Shown in pieces: positions 4,961 through 5,306 of a stretch of 5,306 bases of DNA. The translations under genes and the position numbers were made by a program. Position 1 is the first letter of the stretch. Each line of letters begins with the position of its first letter. The DNA is taken from contig JALUMJ010000217.1 of assembly GCA_027040375.1 (NCBI GenBank), positions 1 to 5,306 on the forward strand. The letters run 5' to 3'. This DNA comes from Campylobacteraceae bacterium. GTDB taxonomy: Bacteria; Campylobacterota; Campylobacteria; Campylobacterales; Sulfurospirillaceae. Below the pieces are notes generated by a model that did no database searches, was not told where the DNA came from, and worked only from the letters and a program-made list of their open reading frames with translations.

Positions 4961-5246
4961 GTATATATTTAGCTAAAACCTTGATTTTTTCGTCACTTAA
5001 TCTTGATGCTTGGGACTTCATGATGCCTTTCATAGCACCTCCAAAAGTACCTTTTTTATAGCCAATCAAAGCCGATTCTATCTTATCAGATTTCCAAGTA
5101 TTTATGATATCTGACCTGCCTAGTGCTTTTTTCTGAGCTTGCGCTCCGTGGCAACCTGCACAATTCTTAAATAGTGTAGCTCCATCACTTGCAGCCATTG
5201 CATTTATAGCAAATCCTGCCAATGCGATTAAAATTAACTTTTTCAT
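4944..5246 (-). CDS. Periplasmic cytochrome c (c553-type)
   Basis: A 100-residue class I monohaem cytochrome for electron transfer in the periplasm, probably between the bc1 complex or dehydrogenases and terminal oxidases or reductases. Residues 1-18 (MKK, then LILIALAGFAINAMA) are a signal peptide ending AMA. The haem motif CAGCH is at residues 29-33, giving Cys29, Cys32 and the proximal ligand His33. The distal ligand is most likely Met76 in GIMKSQASRLSDEKI; Met72 is the alternative. The C-terminal helix is SDEKIKVLAKYIPTL. It resembles Campylobacter jejuni Cj1153 ('DGATLYKKCAVCHG ... VMKGQA') in size and layout. The start has AGGAG six bases upstream (minus strand 5253-5257). No convincing promoter is visible in the remaining 50 bases of the window. 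Confidence 0.93.
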   Translation of the reverse strand: MKKLILIALAGFAINAMAASDGATLFKNCAGCHGAQAQKKALGRSDIINTWKSDKIESALIGYKKGTFGGAMKGIMKSQASRLSDEKIKVLAKYIPTLKK

Positions 5247-5306
5247 CTCTAACTCCTTTTGTTTGATAATGGAAGTTTAAAATAAAAAAGTGAAATGATT
5301 GTGAAT

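Overview
The window looks like an ordinary chromosomal stretch from a low-GC Campylobacterota (Epsilonproteobacteria) genome. Supporting signs are the purN gene overlapped by the end of an NAD(P)HX-repair gene (the order I recall for Campylobacter jejuni Cj0188c/Cj0187c), a desulforedoxin-rubrerythrin-rubredoxin fusion like C. jejuni Rrc (Cj0012c), a small c553-type cytochrome like Cj1153, and a Helicobacter-Hcp-like cysteine-paired Sel1 protein. A PII protein, which C. jejuni is understood to lack, argues for another genus (Sulfurimonas, Sulfurospirillum or Arcobacter-like groups are possible). I cannot fix the genus from sequence alone.

Layout. On the + strand, 1-674 holds the 3' end of an nnr-like gene and purN, joined by an ATGA overlap. 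A consensus sigma-70 promoter at 698-726 drives five tRNA genes, Pro(TGG), His(GTG), Arg(TCG), Arg(TCT) and Leu(TAG), at 771-1230. A secreted Sel1-repeat protein follows 49 bases later, with no visible terminator or promoter in between. Then come a convergent ArsR-family regulator (minus strand) and, divergent from it, the desulforubrerythrin rrc with a perfect consensus promoter. The arsR-rrc gap contains overlapping AT-rich dyads that look like an operator tract. A bidirectional hairpin terminator separates rrc from a minus-strand pair, a periplasmic cyclophilin (ppiA) followed by PII (glnB/glnK). ppiA diverges from a zinc-ribbon SAM methyltransferase, each with its own TTGACA promoter. The methyltransferase overlaps tail-to-tail by 17 bp with a periplasmic cytochrome c on the minus strand.

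The genes are mostly independent housekeeping units: purine synthesis and nucleotide repair, translation (tRNAs), peroxide defence (rrc), nitrogen signalling (PII), periplasmic folding (cyclophilin, Sel1 protein) and periplasmic electron transfer (cytochrome c). I see no CRISPR array, insertion sequence, prophage or obvious new defence system. The points most worth a second look are the arsR operator tract, a possible protein C-terminus left between the Sel1 gene and arsR, a near-identical 19-base promoter/leader block shared by the tRNA operon and rrc, and the placement of the Sel1 gene behind the tRNA operon.
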